From: Sulfuritalea sp.
Lineage (GTDB): Bacteria > Pseudomonadota > Gammaproteobacteria > Burkholderiales > Burkholderiaceae_C
DNA: 52,372 nucleotides
Assembly: GCA_021737875.1 (NCBI GenBank)
Contig: JAIPDD010000002.1
Coordinates: 1-52,372, forward strand
Reading direction: 5' to 3'
Shown here: positions 7,820 through 16,570 of the stretch, piece after piece
Position numbering within the stretch: the stretch's first letter is position 1
Layout: every line of letters begins with the position of its first letter
Program-made: the position numbers and the translations under genes
Notes under the pieces: model-generated
Databases searched by the model: none
What the model saw: the letters and a program-made list of their open reading frames with translations, nothing else
What the model was told of the DNA's origin: nothing

Positions 7820-10785
7820 GCCGCCGCGCTTAAATGCTTGCCAGCAATTCCGGCAAGTTCAAACATCGTGACCTGGGCCTTGCCGAAAACGGCAAGAAGT
7901 TTGGCATCCGCGTTGATCGCCCGTTTGTTGGTGCTGTCTTGCAAGCCGTTGGCTTTGATGTAATCCCACAATTTTTTAATCACCTGGGTTCGCGCAACGG
8001 GCTCTGCGCCAATCACCGCCGCCAATGCTGCGCTGGGCACCAAGCCTGCGGCGCTACTGGCTTTGCGCGGAGCTTTGGGTTTGGCCGCAGCGTTTGCTTT
8101 TTTTGCAGCCGCTTTTTTGGCCGGTGTTTTTGCCGCGGTTTTTGCCGTCGCTTTCACTGCCCCTTTGGGCGGCACCTTGCCAGCTGCCGTTTTTCGCGGC
8201 GGGTACTTGCTTGGCGCAAATTCGAAATTCACTTTTCCTGCTTCCGGATCCCATGCCAGCATCGCTTTGAAAGCCCGGCGCGTGCGCATGCTGACAAATT
8301 TATCAAGCAAATCGGTTTTGCCAGTAGCGAGCAGTTTTTCCATTTGTTCGCGGGCAATGGGCTGCTGCAAAATGATTTGTCCGCTTTTGAAATCGCAGCT
8401 AGGCGTGGGCTGGGCCAAGGTCGGGACAGTGCGCTCGCACACATAGTTTTTGCCATGCTCAAACACGCTGCCGCCGCATTTGGGGCACACCCCAAGGGCC
8501 GTCTTGGCTGAGAAGTCGATGATTTCACCCGACTCTTCGCCCGCCTTGTCGTCCCCAAAATCAAATTCAAGCTTGAAGTTTTTGGTCTCTTCATCAAATT
8601 TGATCACCATCTCGGCCGTGAAAGGCCAACCCGCTTTGGAGCGAAAGCCGTCCAAGGGACCAATCTTTTTGTCTGTCAAAAACCGCTCCACCTCAGCCAA
8701 CTCAAAGGTGCGCCCCGCAGGGGTTTTTCCAAAAGAGAATCCACACCCTTCTGCTGCCGCGGTTTTTCCGGTGCAGGTGTAACGGCGGTAGTTTTCTTTG
8801 ACGATGCCGCCACAGTTGGGGCAGGGTGCAGCCAGCGTGGCATAGTCGCCTGGAATCGTGTCGCGGTCGTATTCTTTGGCTTTTTTAACCAAGCGTTCGG
8901 TCATGGCGGCTATCTCGGCCATGAACACTTCGCGTTTGAGTTTGCCTTGCTCCATAAGCGCCAACTTGTATTCCCACTCGCCAGTGAGTTCGGCTTTTGA
9001 TAACTCTTCGGCGCCCAAACCGCGCAAGAGCGTCATCAGCTGAAAGGCTTTGGCTGTGGGAATCAATTCACGGCCTTCGCGCAACATGTACTTCTCAGCG
9101 ATCAAGCCCTCAATAATGCTGGAGCGCGTTGCCGGGGTTCCCAGCCCCTTTTCTTGCATCGCTTCGCGCAGCTCATCGTCCTCGACTGTTTTGCCGGCAC
9201 CTTCCATGGCACCCAGCAGCGTCGCTTCGGAGTAGCGCGCAGGCGGGCGGGTTTTCAAACCCTTGGGGTCGGCAGTCTCGGTGCGCACTTTTTCATTGGG
9301 CGCAACCGGCACTAGGCTTTGGCCTTTGTCGCCGTCTTTGGCATCTTCCACTTCGTTGGCCGCTTCTTTGCCGTAGATGGCCAGCCAGCCTGGGTTGACC
9401 AAAACCTTGCCTTCGGTTTTAAAGGCGTAGCTGCTTGCGCCTTGGGTTACGGTGCTCACGCGCGTAGTCACTTGGTATTGGGCGCTTGGGAAAAACACGG
9501 CCATGAAGCGGCGCACGACCAGGTCATAGACTTTTTGCTCGGCCTCTGAAAGACCGCTGGGCGCTTGCAAGGTGGGGATGATGGCGAAGTGATCACTCAC
9601 CTTGCTGTTGTCGAAAATCCGCTTACTGGGTTTGAGGTAGTTGTTGTTGAGGGCGGTGCGTGCAAACGGCGCCAAGTGACGCATCTCGCTGTCGGCCAGC
9701 ATCACTAGCGTTTCTTTGACCACTGGTAAGTAGTCTTCCGGCAAGGCACGCGAATCGGTTCGGGGGTAGGTCAGCGCTTTGTGGCGTTCGTACAAACTTT
9801 GCGCTATTTGCAAAGTGGTTTTTGCAGAGTACCCAAACTTGCCGTTGGCCTCGCGTTGCAAGGACGTTAAATCAAACAACAGCGGTGAGGCTTGGGTGGT
9901 GGGCTTGCTTTCTTCTGTGACGCTGGCGCTTTGTCCACGCGCAGCATCTGCAATCGCTTGCGCTTGTTCTGCGCTCCAAACGCGGTCGGCTTTTTTCTCT
10001 GCATCGTCGGGGTCTTTTTTATGCAGGGGATCAAACCATTTGGCAGGGTACTCGCCGGCAGCGGCTGCAAAGGTAGCGTGAATTTCAAAATAGTCACGGC
10101 TAATAAACTTGCGGATTTGCTCTTCGCGCTCCACCACCACCGACAAGGTGGGCGTTTGCACCCGGCCCACGGTGGTGAGAAAAAAGCCACCATCGCGCGA
10201 ATTAAATGCGGTCATAGCACGTGTGCCGTTGATGCCCACCAACCAGTCCGCTTCAGAGCGGCAACGCGCTGCATCGGCCAAGGGCTGCATCTGCGCATTG
10301 GTTCTCAAGGCACCAAAGCCATCACGAATCGCTTGTGGCGTCATCGATTGCAACCAGAGCCGGCTCACCGGTTTTCCCAGCGGTTTGGCGCCGCCAGCGT
10401 ACTGCTCGATCAAGCGAAAAATCAGCTCACCTTCGCGCCCTGCGTCACAAGCGTTCACCAGTTTGTCAACGTCTTTGCGCTTGGCCAGTTTGACGACGGC
10501 GTTCAATCGGGTTTTGGTTTTATCGACGGGCTTTAAATCAAAGTGCGGGGGGATCACCGGAAGGTTTGCAAAACTCCATTTGCCGCGTTTGACGTCAAAG
10601 GCCTCGGGCGCTTGGATCTCCACCAAGTGACCCACAGCACTGGAGACGACGTAGGTGTCGCTCTCAAAATACTCGTCGTGTTTTTCAAACTTGCCCGCCA
10701 AAGGCGTGAGCGCGCGCACGATGTCTTGGGCCACCGACGGCTTTTCTGCGATCACCAATGTTTTACCAACAACTACATTTTTCAT
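7816..10785 (-). CDS. topB: DNA topoisomerase III with Lys/Ala-rich tail and C-terminal SWIB domain
   Basis: Type IA topoisomerase of 989 aa that decatenates or relaxes DNA by single-strand passage. The Toprim domain is N-terminal (E14 in VIAEKPS, DAGREGE at 114-120). The catalytic tyrosine is Y340 in LTYPRTDS. Two Cys-rich zinc-binding segments follow (CPNCGG and CPKCGG). A Lys/Ala/Pro-rich stretch (roughly 865-917) resembles histone H1 tails, and residues about 918-986 match a SWIB/MDM2-type domain (TQVIKKLWDYIKANGLQD, then KLLAVFGK). ATG 10785 is chosen: the open frame extends to 10866, but that part is translated low-complexity DNA and the Toprim domain starts just after this ATG. Confidence 0.94.
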   Translation of the reverse strand: MKNVVVGKTLVIAEKPSVAQDIVRALTPLAGKFEKHDEYFESDTYVVSSAVGHLVEIQAPEAFDVKRGKWSFANLPVIPPHFDLKPVDKTKTRLNAVVKLAKRKDVDKLVNACDAGREGELIFRLIEQYAGGAKPLGKPVSRLWLQSMTPQAIRDGFGALRTNAQMQPLADAARCRSEADWLVGINGTRAMTAFNSRDGGFFLTTVGRVQTPTLSVVVEREEQIRKFISRDYFEIHATFAAAAGEYPAKWFDPLHKKDPDDAEKKADRVWSAEQAQAIADAARGQSASVTEESKPTTQASPLLFDLTSLQREANGKFGYSAKTTLQIAQSLYERHKALTYPRTDSRALPEDYLPVVKETLVMLADSEMRHLAPFARTALNNNYLKPSKRIFDNSKVSDHFAIIPTLQAPSGLSEAEQKVYDLVVRRFMAVFFPSAQYQVTTRVSTVTQGASSYAFKTEGKVLVNPGWLAIYGKEAANEVEDAKDGDKGQSLVPVAPNEKVRTETADPKGLKTRPPARYSEATLLGAMEGAGKTVEDDELREAMQEKGLGTPATRSSIIEGLIAEKYMLREGRELIPTAKAFQLMTLLRGLGAEELSKAELTGEWEYKLALMEQGKLKREVFMAEIAAMTERLVKKAKEYDRDTIPGDYATLAAPCPNCGGIVKENYRRYTCTGKTAAAEGCGFSFGKTPAGRTFELAEVERFLTDKKIGPLDGFRSKAGWPFTAEMVIKFDEETKNFKLEFDFGDDKAGEESGEIIDFSAKTALGVCPKCGGSVFEHGKNYVCERTVPTLAQPTPSCDFKSGQIILQQPIAREQMEKLLATGKTDLLDKFVSMRTRRAFKAMLAWDPEAGKVNFEFAPSKYPPRKTAAGKVPPKGAVKATAKTAAKTPAKKAAAKKANAAAKPKAPRKASSAAGLVPSAALAAVIGAEPVARTQVIKKLWDYIKANGLQDSTNKRAINADAKLLAVFGKAQVTMFELAGIAGKHLSAAA

Positions 10786-10805
10786 TTGTCTACAATCCAG
10801 TTTCT

Positions 10806-10850
10806 CGCGCACGCACAGGCGCGCACACCCACGGGTGCGCACACGCGCAC
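10806..10850. repeat. alternating purine-pyrimidine (Z-DNA-prone) tract in the topB/SET intergenic region
   Basis: Three GC/CA-rich alternating purine-pyrimidine runs lie at 10806-10817, 10819-10828 and 10835-10850. The last (GTGCGCACACGCGCAC) alternates perfectly over 16 nt. A 7 bp hairpin overlaps it (GGGTGCG 10833-10839 with CGCACCC 10846-10852). The tract sits between the divergent topB and SET genes. Such sequence favours left-handed DNA under negative supercoiling. Any regulatory role is inference. Confidence 0.6.
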
Positions 10851-10880
10851 CCATACGATTCACCATACCAAATTTTTTCA

Positions 10881-11363
10881 GTGTCTAAAAAATCAGTCAT
10901 TTCATCGAGCAAGCGCCGTATTCAAGCGCGGCGTTCCGGGGTCCATGGTAGAGGTGTCTTTGCCATCCAAGATCTCGCTGAAGGCGAAACCATTATCGAG
11001 TACCGCGGGGAAGTCATCACTTGGAAGGAAGCCCAAGACCGCCATCCCCATGACCCAAAGAACCCCAACCATACCTTTTATTTTCATATCGACGAAACGC
11101 GTGTCATTGACGGCTTGTACCAAGGCAACTCGGCAAAGTGGATCAACCACTCCTGTGACGCCAATTGTGAGGCCGATGAAGTAGGTGGGCGTATCTTTAT
11201 CAAAGCCTTGCGCAATATTGCCGCGGGTGAAGAGTTGAACTACGACTACGGCCTCATCATTGATGAGCGCTACACACCCAAACTCAAGGCCGAATACCCT
11301 TGTTGGTGTGGCGCCAAGACATGCAGAGGCACCTTGCTCGCCCCCAAGCGCGGCAAGCACTAG
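10881..11363 (+). CDS. SET-domain protein lysine methyltransferase-like
   Basis: Small (160 aa) stand-alone SET domain. Hallmarks are visible: SGVHGRGVFA at residues 19-28 (SAM-binding turn), the pseudoknot motif NHSC at 89-92, ELNYDYG at 118-124 with the active-site tyrosines, and a post-SET zinc cluster from C141, C143 and C148 (together with C92). It should transfer a methyl group from SAM to a lysine; the substrate is unknown. GTG 10881 fits the domain start but has no clear ribosome-binding site. The gene is divergent from topB, whose product has a lysine-rich tail. Confidence 0.88.
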   Translation: MSKKSVISSSKRRIQARRSGVHGRGVFAIQDLAEGETIIEYRGEVITWKEAQDRHPHDPKNPNHTFYFHIDETRVIDGLYQGNSAKWINHSCDANCEADEVGGRIFIKALRNIAAGEELNYDYGLIIDERYTPKLKAEYPCWCGAKTCRGTLLAPKRGKH

Positions 11364-11369
11364 TTTTCG

Positions 11370-12164
11370 ATGTCGAGCGCCTCCGAGTCCGTGATTCAGT
11401 GGCCCTCTGAGGCGATCTGGGAAGCGGTTTCTCCGCAGTTACCCCACTTTACAGTGGAGGTGTTGCCCGAACTGGGTTCCACCAACACCGAACTCATGCG
11501 GCGGTTTCGTTTGGGGCAGACCGATCCGGTTTTACTGCTAGCTGAACGGCAAACGTCTGGTCGCGGCCGCTTGGGGCGCGAGTGGCACAGTGATGCTGGC
11601 AAAGCCGACTCCTTGACCTTTTCCATTGGCATGGTCTTAGCGCCGCAGGACTGGTCCGGTTTATCGTTGGCCGTGGGCCTAAGCGTTGCGCAAAGCCTGC
11701 ACCCTGCCATTGGCTTGAAGTGGCCCAATGATTTATGGCTTGACCAGCGCAAACTCGGTGGCATCTTGATTGAAACCGCTTCCGCAGGTTCACTGCGCTA
11801 CGCCGTCATGGGCGTGGGTCTGAACATTCGCCTTCCACAACAGACCGAGCTACGAACAGCGCCCGCGGGCTTGGACGAAGTGTTGCCTGGCTTGACCGCG
11901 CCGCACGCTTTGCTACAGATTGCTCCTGCTTTAATCGAAACCATGCAGTTGTTTGAGCAAAGGGGCTTTGCACCTTTGCGCGACGCTTTTCATGCGCGGG
12001 ATGTGTTGTTTGGCAAAGAAGTGGTGTGCAGTGACGGAACCACGGGCTTGGCGCGCGGCGTGGACGCCATGGGGGCATTGTTGGTGCAAACGCCGCACGG
12101 CGTTCAAAAAATCAATACCGCCGAGGTCAGCGTGCGTCCTGCGGCTAATCCCCTGCCCGGCTAA
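11370..12164 (+). CDS. birA: biotin--[acetyl-CoA-carboxylase] ligase BirA, without DNA-binding domain
   Basis: Class I biotin protein ligase (264 aa) that attaches biotin to the carboxyl carrier protein. The biotin/ATP-binding loop GRGRLGREWHS is near residues 64-74, and KWPNDL with K-LGGIL follow near 116-130. A C-terminal SH3-like domain is present. There is no N-terminal helix-turn-helix, so it is not expected to repress biotin genes. It starts 6 nt after the SET gene, implying co-transcription. Its 3' end overlaps the convergent histidine kinase gene by 20 nt. Confidence 0.93.
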   Translation: MSSASESVIQWPSEAIWEAVSPQLPHFTVEVLPELGSTNTELMRRFRLGQTDPVLLLAERQTSGRGRLGREWHSDAGKADSLTFSIGMVLAPQDWSGLSLAVGLSVAQSLHPAIGLKWPNDLWLDQRKLGGILIETASAGSLRYAVMGVGLNIRLPQQTELRTAPAGLDEVLPGLTAPHALLQIAPALIETMQLFEQRGFAPLRDAFHARDVLFGKEVVCSDGTTGLARGVDAMGALLVQTPHGVQKINTAEVSVRPAANPLPG

Positions 12165-13584
12165 AGCGCACCGTAAAGCACGCGCCTGGGGGGCTTTGGC
12201 CGGGTCGGCTGTCTTCGACCGTGACCACCGCCCGGTGTTGGCGCGCAATTTCTAAAACAATGGGCAAGCCCAATCCCGACCCATCGGCCTCGGTCCCGAG
12301 CGCACGGTAAAACGGCTGAAACACCAAATCCCGCTCCGCTGCGGGAATGCCAGGGCCGGTGTCTTCGACTTGCAAAACCAAAACCTTGCTAAAGGGGTCG
12401 ACCAAAACACGCACGGTAATCATGGCCACCTGGTTTGGCTGCGTGATGCTGTAGTTGATCGCGTTGTCCACCAGGTTGCGAATCATTTCTTTTAACAAGG
12501 TGGGGTTGCCTTGCATCACGATGTTTTCGCTGTCGGGTTGTGCGCCCTCGTAGCCCATGTCAATGTCCTTGTCCATCGCCCGGGGCAGGCAGTCTTTCAC
12601 CACGTCAATCGTTAGGCGGGCGAGGTCACAGGCTTGGTGTGCCAGCACCGCAGCACTGCTTTCAGCCCGCGCCAAAGCCAACAACTGGTTAACGGTATGG
12701 GTTGCGCGGATGCTGGACCTGCCAATGTGCCGCAACGATTGTTTGAGTTCTTCTGCACTCGCACTTTCGCGCTGCGCCAAGTCTGCTTGCATGCGCAAAC
12801 CCGCCAGCGGTGTTTTCAGCTGGTGGGCCGCATCGGCCAAAAAACGTTTTTGGGTTGCGATGGAATCTTTCAATCGCATCAGCAAATCATTTACCGAAGA
12901 AACCAACGGCGCCACCTCCATAGGAACCGCCACGACATCCAAAGGGCTCAAATCATCGGGGTTGCGTGCCCGAATGCGCTCTTCCAGTCGGTTGAGCGGT
13001 TTAATAGCTTGCGCCAGGGCCAACCACACCAACAGCACCGCCAGTGGCAACACCACGAACTGCGGCAGCATGACGCCTTTGACAATTTCAGTCGCCAAGA
13101 CAGAGCGTTTGTCCAAGGTTTCAGCGACTTGCACCAAGGCCGGTGCGCTGTGGGGTACATCGAGCTTGACCCACATGGAGGCCACCTTGAGGTCGACGCC
13201 TCGAAACTCGATGTCGCGCACCCGGATTTCACCAACAGGTGTTTTGTCGTCTTCGGGTGGCGTGGGTAATTCTCTTTCACCACTGAGGTATTCGCCTTTG
13301 GTGCCCAAGACTTGGTAGTACACCGTATCCAAGTCATCGGCGCGCAAGAGCTCTCGCGCAGGTTGGGGCAGGACGAACTGGGCCGCGTTGTGTTGCACCG
13401 TAATCAGTTGGGCCAGGGCGCCGACGTTGTATTCCAAGGCGCGGTCAAAGGGTTTGCCAGCAATATTTTGGGCAACCAGCCATGTCAAGACCAAACTCAC
13501 GGGCCACAGCAACAGAATGGGTGTGAGCATCCAATCCAGAATCTCGCCAAACAGCGAGCGCTGTTCGCTCTGGAAAATCTTCAT
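12145..13584 (-). CDS. sensor histidine kinase, TctE/QseC-like
   Basis: Membrane histidine kinase of 479 aa. It has a first transmembrane segment near residues 19-40, a periplasmic domain to about 170, a second segment near 172-192, a HAMP-like linker, the phospho-acceptor H254 in DAAHQLKTPLAG, and an ATPase domain with an N box (NLVDNAINYS) and G boxes (DTGPGIP, GSGLGL). Architecture resembles the TctE family, but no tricarboxylate transporter is nearby and the stimulus is unknown. ATG 13584 is used: it lies 4 nt after the response regulator stop, while the upstream open frame overlaps that gene. Confidence 0.9.
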   Translation of the reverse strand: MKIFQSEQRSLFGEILDWMLTPILLLWPVSLVLTWLVAQNIAGKPFDRALEYNVGALAQLITVQHNAAQFVLPQPARELLRADDLDTVYYQVLGTKGEYLSGERELPTPPEDDKTPVGEIRVRDIEFRGVDLKVASMWVKLDVPHSAPALVQVAETLDKRSVLATEIVKGVMLPQFVVLPLAVLLVWLALAQAIKPLNRLEERIRARNPDDLSPLDVVAVPMEVAPLVSSVNDLLMRLKDSIATQKRFLADAAHQLKTPLAGLRMQADLAQRESASAEELKQSLRHIGRSSIRATHTVNQLLALARAESSAAVLAHQACDLARLTIDVVKDCLPRAMDKDIDMGYEGAQPDSENIVMQGNPTLLKEMIRNLVDNAINYSITQPNQVAMITVRVLVDPFSKVLVLQVEDTGPGIPAAERDLVFQPFYRALGTEADGSGLGLPIVLEIARQHRAVVTVEDSRPGQSPPGACFTVRFSRAGD

Positions 13585-13588
13585 TCTT

Positions 13589-14263
13589 CTATGCTTGGAT
13601 TTTTTCGAGGCAATAGCCCAAGCCACGCACCGTAGCAATACGTATTGGGCCTTTTTCAATCTTCTTGCGCAGGCGGTGGATGTACACCTCGATGGCGTTG
13701 TTGCTCACCTCTTCACCCCATTCGCACAAACGCTCTACCAACTGGTCTTTGCTCACCAAGCGGCCGGTTCGTTGAAGCAATACTTCTAAGAGCCCCAGCT
13801 CCCGGGCGGAGAGCTCTACCATTTTTCCGTCAATGGTGGCCACACGCCCGGCCTGGTCATAGACCAAGGGGCCATGTTTGATGTTGCTGCTGTTGGCGCC
13901 CATACCGCGGCGCACCAAGGCACGGGCACGGGCTTCTAATTCCTGCAAGCTAAACGGTTTGGCCATGTAGTCGTCGGCGCCGTAGTCCAGCCCCTTGACG
14001 CGTTCTTCGACGCTGTCGGCTGCCGTCAAAATCAACACGGGCAGTGAGGAGCCCCGGGCGCGGAGTTTTTTAAGCACTTCGAGTCCGTGCATTTTGGGCA
14101 AACCCAAATCCAAAATCAGCAAATCAAATTCTGTGTTGGTCATGAGGGCGGCATCGGCTTCGCTGCCACTGGCCACATGGTCCACCGCGGCCCCTGCGCC
14201 GCGCAGTGCGCGCAGCAAGCCATCGGCTAAAACCTGGTCGTCTTCGGCGATCAAAATACGCAT
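13589..14263 (-). CDS. OmpR/PhoB-type response regulator, TctD-like
   Basis: A 224 aa DNA-binding response regulator. The receiver domain has acidic residues E7, D8 and D9, phospho-acceptor D52 (LILDLGLP), T80 and K102 (AKPF). A winged-helix output domain occupies about 125-220 (ELSARELGLLEVLL and HRLRKKIEKGPIRIATVRGLGY). It is transcribed ahead of the sensor kinase with a 4 nt gap, so the two form a two-component pair. The promoter should lie in 14264-14367; I see no convincing target site. Confidence 0.93.
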   Translation of the reverse strand: MRILIAEDDQVLADGLLRALRGAGAAVDHVASGSEADAALMTNTEFDLLILDLGLPKMHGLEVLKKLRARGSSLPVLILTAADSVEERVKGLDYGADDYMAKPFSLQELEARARALVRRGMGANSSNIKHGPLVYDQAGRVATIDGKMVELSARELGLLEVLLQRTGRLVSKDQLVERLCEWGEEVSNNAIEVYIHRLRKKIEKGPIRIATVRGLGYCLEKIQA

Positions 14264-14367
14264 GTTTGACTCCTTGCGCTGTGCGCTTTGGTTTTTTTGA
14301 ATGTCTGTGGCTCACACTGGCTGCGTCTATTCTAGACCTGCTATTTTGGTCGGCTGCCTGTCTGCAC

Positions 14368-14850
14368 TTACTGCGCACTGTAGGCCTCTAATCCCAAGCC
14401 CACCACCGCGGCCACCTCTGCCCCCATCGTTTCGCGCAACTCCGACTCCGCTTGCGCAACCGATTCTTGGTAAGCGTTTAACCACGCCCACCCAATGGGC
14501 GTAAAACAAACGCGCTTGGCCCGCGCATCTAAGCCATCGGGCTCTCGGCTCACCATGCCCCACGCTTCGCATTGGTTGACCAAGGTGCCCATCGCCTGCT
14601 TGGTCATTCCTGCACGCTGTGCGAGCTCACTCAAACGCGCCCCTTGCGGCGTGAGGTGGCGCGTGATGTGCCAGTGCGCAGCGCCCACTTGGCCCCGCGC
14701 CGCCAAATTCGACAAACCCAAGGCCACGCCAGAATGCTGCGCCATGAGCTCCAGCACCCGCGCATCGAAGCGCTCCAGACTGATGCGCAACCAATGGCCG
14801 AGGTGGTTATGCCGCCATGCGTCAGGGGGCGATATGGGGCGGGATGGCAT
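14368..14850 (-). CDS. MarR-family transcriptional regulator
   Basis: A 160 aa winged-helix protein of the MarR type. The central segment LSELAQRAGMTKQAMGTLVN is the HTH, followed by the wing region with REPDGLDARAKRV, including the D-x-R wing residues of the family. The ligand and targets are unknown. A TTG at 14868 is an alternative start 6 codons upstream; ATG 14850 is preferred. It is divergent from recA across a 136 nt gap and lies upstream of the two-component pair on the same strand. Confidence 0.87.
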   Translation of the reverse strand: MPSRPISPPDAWRHNHLGHWLRISLERFDARVLELMAQHSGVALGLSNLAARGQVGAAHWHITRHLTPQGARLSELAQRAGMTKQAMGTLVNQCEAWGMVSREPDGLDARAKRVCFTPIGWAWLNAYQESVAQAESELRETMGAEVAAVVGLGLEAYSAQ

Positions 14851-14885
14851 GGCCAAATGGTAATGCAAACTGACTAAAAAATCTA

Positions 14886-14932
14886 TTTACTTGTTTTAAC
14901 AACCGCGTTTAAACTACTGTTCAAGCATCCAG
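14886..14932 (+). promoter_or_regulatory. recA promoter with SOS (LexA) box-like site
   Basis: A -35-like TTTACT (14886-14891) and -10-like TAAACT (14910-14915) with 18 nt spacing precede TACTGT-N8-CCAG. CTGT at 14917-14920 and CCAG at 14929-14932 match the LexA consensus CTGT-N8-ACAG except for one base. The location just upstream of recA supports LexA control; the promoter hexamers are weak. Confidence 0.5.
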
Positions 14933-14986
14933 CCTGTGTTTAACCGCAGTAGCGAAATGCCCCACTTAACCCCCAAGGAGATTGAC

Positions 14987-16081
14987 ATGGACGCACCCGT
15001 AAAAAACGCCGCTGCTAGCAGCGAAAAAGCCAAAGCTTTGCAAGTAGCCCTGGCCCAGATCGAAAAACAATTCGGCAAGGGCACCATCATGCGCTTAGGC
15101 GAGGGTGAAGTGATTGAAGATATCCAGGTGGTTTCCACCGGCTCTTTGGGACTGGACATTGCCTTGGGCGTAGGCGGCCTGCCGCGCGGGCGCGTCGTTG
15201 AAATTTATGGCCCCGAGTCTTCCGGCAAAACCACCCTCACCTTGCAAGTGATTGCTGAAATGCAAAAGATAGGCGGCCAATGCGCTTTTGTGGACGCAGA
15301 GCACGCCCTAGACATTCAATACGCGCAAAAGCTCGGCGTTAATTTGCAAGACCTGTTGATCAGCCAGCCCGATACCGGCGAACAAGCGCTTGAAATTGTG
15401 GACAGCTTGGTGCGCTCGGGCGCGGTGGATTTGATCGTGATCGATTCGGTTGCTGCACTAACCCCCAAGGCCGAACTAGAGGGCGAAATGGGCGACTCTT
15501 TGCCGGGCTTGCAAGCGCGCTTGATGAGCCAGGCCTTGCGCAAGCTCACCGCCCACATCAAGAAAACCAACTGCATGGTGATCTTTATCAACCAGATCCG
15601 CATGAAAATTGGCGTGATGTTTGGCTCGCCTGAAACCACGACCGGTGGCAATGCCCTGAAGTTTTATGCCTCCGTGCGCTTAGACATTCGCCGCACCGGC
15701 ACCATCAAACGCGGCGATGAAGCCATTGGCAATGAAACCAAAGTCAAGGTGGTTAAAAACAAAGTGGCGCCGCCCTTTAAAACCGCGGAGTTTGATATTT
15801 TGTTTGGTGAAGGCATCAGCCGCCACGGAGAAATCATTGATATGGGAGTGAACGCCCAGATCATTGAAAAGTCAGGCGCGTGGTATGCGTACCAAGGCGA
15901 AAAAATTGGCCAAGGCCGCGACAACGCGCGCGAGTTTTTACGCGAAAACGCTGCACTCTCGATCGAAATTGAAAACAAGGTGCGTGAATCGGTAGGCATT
16001 CCTGTGCTGCCTGGTGCCGTCACCGGCGCCGTGGTCCCAGCCCCCAAAGCCAAAGCCGCCAAAAAAGGCGAGGTGGTTTAA
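14987..16081 (+). CDS. recA: recombinase RecA
   Basis: RecA strand-exchange ATPase and SOS co-protease, 364 aa. Walker A GPESSGKT is at residues 75-82; [10 protein letters not shown] is Walker B; the L2 region with [14 protein letters not shown] and the C-terminal Lys-rich tail are present. ATG 14987 follows AAGGAG at 14975-14980, which decides against the upstream GTG at 14936. recX follows 13 nt downstream, the usual recA-recX arrangement. Confidence 0.99.
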   Translation: MDAPVKNAAASSEKAKALQVALAQIEKQFGKGTIMRLGEGEVIEDIQVVSTGSLGLDIALGVGGLPRGRVVEIYGPESSGKTTLTLQVIAEMQKIGGQCAFVDAEHALDIQYAQKLGVNLQDLLISQPDTGEQALEIVDSLVRSGAVDLIVIDSVAALTPKAELEGEMGDSLPGLQARLMSQALRKLTAHIKKTNCMVIFINQIRMKIGVMFGSPETTTGGNALKFYASVRLDIRRTGTIKRGDEAIGNETKVKVVKNKVAPPFKTAEFDILFGEGISRHGEIIDMGVNAQIIEKSGAWYAYQGEKIGQGRDNAREFLRENAALSIEIENKVRESVGIPVLPGAVTGAVVPAPKAKAAKKGEVV

Positions 16082-16094
16082 GCCGCTGCGCTGT

Positions 16095-16562
16095 ATGGCA
16101 TCTGCCAAGCCCTCTTCACTGTCACTGACCGGGCGCGCTTTGCGGCTGCTCAGTGCGCGAGAACATTCGCGTGCTGAGTTAGAGCGCAAGCTCGCCCGTT
16201 TTGAAGAAGTCCCCGGGGCTTTGGCCGAAGTCTTAGACAAGCTGGAAGCCAAAGACTTTATCAATGCGCAGCGGGTGGTGGATTCGGTGGTTTACCGCCG
16301 CAGCGCCAAACTCGGGGTCGGGCGTATTCGCCAAGAACTGCTTGCCAAAGGCTTGGACCCCGAACCCATAGCGCAGGCGGTGGCCCACCTCAAAACCACC
16401 GAAGTGGCCCGCGCGCAAGAAGTTTGGCGAAAAAAATTCGGGACTGCTGCCACCCAACCCCAAGAGCGCGCCAAACAGGCGCGCTTCCTTGCGGGCAGGG
16501 GCTTTGGCGGCGAAGCGATTGCGCGCGTCGTCGCGGGCGCGTTTGACCCCGACGACGCTTAA
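16095..16562 (+). CDS. recX: RecA regulatory protein RecX
   Basis: A 155 aa helical three-repeat protein that caps and inhibits RecA filaments. It has the RecX signature RALRLLSAREHSRAELERKL near its start, then KDFINAQRVVDSVV and GVGRIRQELLAKGL. ATG 16095 begins 13 nt after recA. An upstream in-frame ATG at 16014 lies inside recA and is not needed. The convergent argC ends 8 nt later. Confidence 0.93.
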   Translation: MASAKPSSLSLTGRALRLLSAREHSRAELERKLARFEEVPGALAEVLDKLEAKDFINAQRVVDSVVYRRSAKLGVGRIRQELLAKGLDPEPIAQAVAHLKTTEVARAQEVWRKKFGTAATQPQERAKQARFLAGRGFGGEAIARVVAGAFDPDDA

Positions 16563-16570
16563 AACCCTAT

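Noticed and set aside
10786-10866. N-terminal extension of topB by 27 codons, and a matching extension of the SET gene from 10758
   Set aside because: Both translate the GC/CA-rich intergenic tract on opposite strands; the conserved domains begin at ATG 10785 and GTG 10881.
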